Source: Phycisphaerae bacterium
Lineage (GTDB): Bacteria > Planctomycetota > Phycisphaerae > SM23-33
NCBI GenBank assembly: GCA_022866005.1
Contig: JALHTV010000134.1
Location: 1-7,058 of the forward strand
Direction of reading: 5' to 3'
Length of the DNA stretch: 7,058 nucleotides
Shown: in pieces, positions 5,762 through 7,058 of the stretch
Position numbering within the stretch: the first letter of the stretch is position 1
How the letters are laid out: each line of letters opens with the position of its first letter
Made by a program: the position numbers and the translations under genes
Notes under the pieces: generated by a model
The model's input: the letters and a program-made list of their open reading frames with translations, nothing else
Databases searched by the model: none
What the model was told of the DNA's origin: nothing

Positions 5762-6086
5762 TCTTGTCTCCTCCGCTGTCCTTGGCGGGCCCCTCCACCA
5801 CCTGGACCTTGGCCTGGCCGCTCTCCAGCAGCTTCTTGATCTCGTCCAGCTTGGCGTTGGTGCGTTCCTCGACCGCCACCAGCTCGCTGATGTCCAGCGC
5901 GCTGCGGGGCTGGTAGCGCTCCACAGGGCGGTCGGACGGCCCCGCGGCCCCGGCCGGGGCAGCGGAGGGAACGCCCTCCGCCCACAGCCCAACGATCATC
6001 ACGCTCATCAGCACCACCAGGGCCGTCAGGCAGAACCGCGTGTACGCATCGACTCGCAGCCGAATCTGTCGCTCTCTATCGCGCAT
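5697..6086 (-). CDS. Small single-pass membrane protein with coiled coil, unknown function
   Basis: This 129-aa protein is not recognised as a named family. A charged Arg-rich N-terminus (MRDRERQIRLRVDAYTR) precedes one membrane helix (about 17-36), an Ala/Pro/Gly-rich linker (about 39-56) and an amphipathic, probably coiled-coil segment (about 65-90, LDISELVAVEERTNAKLDEIKKLLE). The tail is polar and low in complexity. By the positive-inside rule the N-terminus is cytoplasmic and the coiled coil periplasmic, a layout similar to PilN/PilO but without their globular domain. The ATG has AAGGAG at 7 nt. It starts 22 nt after the LamG gene stop, and its last ~20 codons overlap the pseudopilin leader. 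Its place among pilus genes suggests an accessory part of the same complex. That it is a real gene is well supported by its Shine-Dalgarno sequence and protein-like structure. Confidence 0.75.
   Translation of the reverse strand: MRDRERQIRLRVDAYTRFCLTALVVLMSVMIVGLWAEGVPSAAPAGAAGPSDRPVERYQPRSALDISELVAVEERTNAKLDEIKKLLESGQAKVQVVEGPAKDSGGDKNVQPTTTGSDTGVVRPGVHAN
5768..5774 (-). promoter_or_regulatory. Strong ribosome binding site of the pseudopilin, inside the upstream gene
   Basis: GGAGGAG with 6-nt spacing to the ATG at 5759-5761. It lies within the coding region of the small membrane protein and decides the pseudopilin start, supporting a genuine overlap of 65 nt rather than a later start. Confidence 0.7.
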
Positions 6087-6108
6087 GGTTTAGCTCCTTG
6101 GGACGGCG

Positions 6109-7058
6109 TCAATTGCCGCAACTGCGCACCTCGATCTTCTGCGCCACCCCTCCGACCTCGTAAAGCGTGTGTATTTCATCAGCAGACAGCACGTGGTCCA
6201 TCAGGGCCAGTTCGTCCAGGCTGCCGTCGTAGAAGGATTCCTCTCCCCAGGCACAGCCCACGTCTAGCCCGGACCTCCGGCCCGAGTTGGGCTTGGGTTC
6301 GCCGGGGTTGAGGAAGGTCCATGAGTCAATCAACTGCCCCTGGAGATAGACCTTGATCACCGAGTTGGTCCAGTCCCGGGTGACGACCAGGTTGTGCCAC
6401 GACCCGGTGGAGAACTGAACGGTATCGAAGACATGCGCCTGGTCTCGGCCCCAGCTGTATTCGTGCTTGTACTCCAACTGTCCCGACGAGTTGACCGCCA
6501 ACTGGTACAGGGTGTTCTTGACGGCCGCCTCGCTCTCTTCCCCGCACGTGAGAAGCACGGCCTTGTCGGTGCCGCTGGGGAGCTGGTCCACGTTGAACCA
6601 CAACGAGATGGTCAGGTCCGTCTTGATCTGAAGGTCGCGGGTGGGGCCCCGAGTGGCGTAGTCGTCGGTCCCATCCATGCACAGGGTCGTACCGCCGTCG
6701 TTCACACCACTGGTCCCGCCCACGGAGGCCCCGTTCTGGCGGGTCAGGCTATACCCGCCCCCGGAATAGTCCTCTACGGCCCCGGATGGCTCGCTGAACC
6801 GCCAGTACCCTTTAGGAGCGGCGCTCAGCATGAGCTGATCGTAGGGTGGCGTGCGGTAGATGGCCCAGGTGACATCGTGGGTGAGTCCCTCGGAGGTGGC
6901 TCGGGCGGTAATGTGGTGGAGCCCCATCTCGTACGCGTCGGGAGCGTCCCACAGAGTGTAGCGAGCAGACGTGCTGTCGGCCGCATACGGTCCCAGCGGG
7001 CTGGTGGAACTCGTGGTGTCCAATGAGCTCGGGTCCGTCCATAGCAGGTACAGGGCGT
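6109..7058 (-). CDS. LamG-domain (Concanavalin A-like) exported protein, C-terminal part (5' end outside window)
   Basis: 315 residues are visible; the frame is open to the right edge, so the N-terminus is missing. An in-frame TTG at 7021-7023 has no support as a start. Visible residues about 1-70 (with YTLWDAPDAYEMGLHHITARA) look like a beta-sandwich, Ig-like segment, but this is not certain. Residues about 77-302 form a LamG/Concanavalin-like lectin domain: GYWRFSEPSG, CMDGTDDYA, LTISLWFNV, WHNLVVTRD, DGSLDELAL and LSADEIHTLYE, in the usual order for this jelly-roll family. Four Cys are present in the visible part, compatible with disulfides outside the cytoplasm. Such domains bind carbohydrate or other ligands, or serve as structural modules. 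It is the first visible gene of the pilus operon, 22 nt before the next gene. It could be an adhesin, a secreted substrate, or a large minor pilin with a LamG head; the missing N-terminus would tell. Confidence 0.85.
   Translation of the reverse strand, partial: ALYLLWTDPSSLDTTSSTSPLGPYAADSTSARYTLWDAPDAYEMGLHHITARATSEGLTHDVTWAIYRTPPYDQLMLSAAPKGYWRFSEPSGAVEDYSGGGYSLTRQNGASVGGTSGVNDGGTTLCMDGTDDYATRGPTRDLQIKTDLTISLWFNVDQLPSGTDKAVLLTCGEESEAAVKNTLYQLAVNSSGQLEYKHEYSWGRDQAHVFDTVQFSTGSWHNLVVTRDWTNSVIKVYLQGQLIDSWTFLNPGEPKPNSGRRSGLDVGCAWGEESFYDGSLDELALMDHVLSADEIHTLYEVGGVAQKIEVRSCGN

Noticed and set aside
5762..5992. Extended N-terminus for the pseudopilin (frame open up to 5992)
   Set aside because: It would put about 77 Arg/Pro/Ser-rich residues before a prepilin leader, which must be short. 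GGAGGAG before the ATG at 5761 gives a proper 17-residue leader.

Overview
The window is a GC-rich stretch of bacterial chromosome with all genes on the minus strand, so transcription runs from high to low coordinates. It reads as one compact operon for the envelope part of a type IV filament machine (type IV pilus or type II secretion). No RNA genes, mobile elements, CRISPR arrays or gene-free stretches over 300 bases are visible. The largest gaps are 96 nt (before the secretin) and 92 nt (after it). Both ends of the window cut through genes. The organism is a diderm. The style of the secretin and of the LamG protein (a C-terminal LamG/Concanavalin-like domain beside pseudopilin genes) suggests Planctomycetota or a related PVC lineage, but this is an inference from family resemblance, not a proven assignment.

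Layout in order of transcription: (1) the C-terminal part of an exported protein with a LamG domain (right edge to 6109); (2) a 129-aa single-pass membrane protein with a short coiled coil, not recognised (6086-5697); (3) a GspH/FimT-type pseudopilin whose start lies 65 nt inside gene 2 (5761-5255); (4) PilM, an actin-like cytoplasmic ATP-binding protein (5231-4062); (5) PilN, overlapping pilM by 29 nt (4090-3461); (6) PilO (3444-2905); (7) a GspC/PilP-like inner-membrane protein with a C-terminal periplasmic homology-region domain (2872-2318); (8) a secretin with an unusual ~170-residue C-terminal extension (2221-215); (9) the first 40 residues of a lipoprotein (122 to left edge).

Working model: PilM docks on the cytoplasmic tail of PilN. 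PilN and PilO form the inner-membrane alignment complex. The GspC/PilP-like protein bridges this complex to the periplasmic N-domains of the secretin, which forms the outer-membrane channel. The pseudopilin would prime or cap a filament. The LamG protein and the small membrane protein are candidate lineage-specific parts. The machine is mixed in character: PilM and PilN are separate, as in type IV pili (GspL is the fused equivalent in type II secretion), while the PilP-position protein is membrane-anchored like GspC and has no lipobox. Assembly ATPase, platform protein, major pilin and prepilin peptidase are not in the window.
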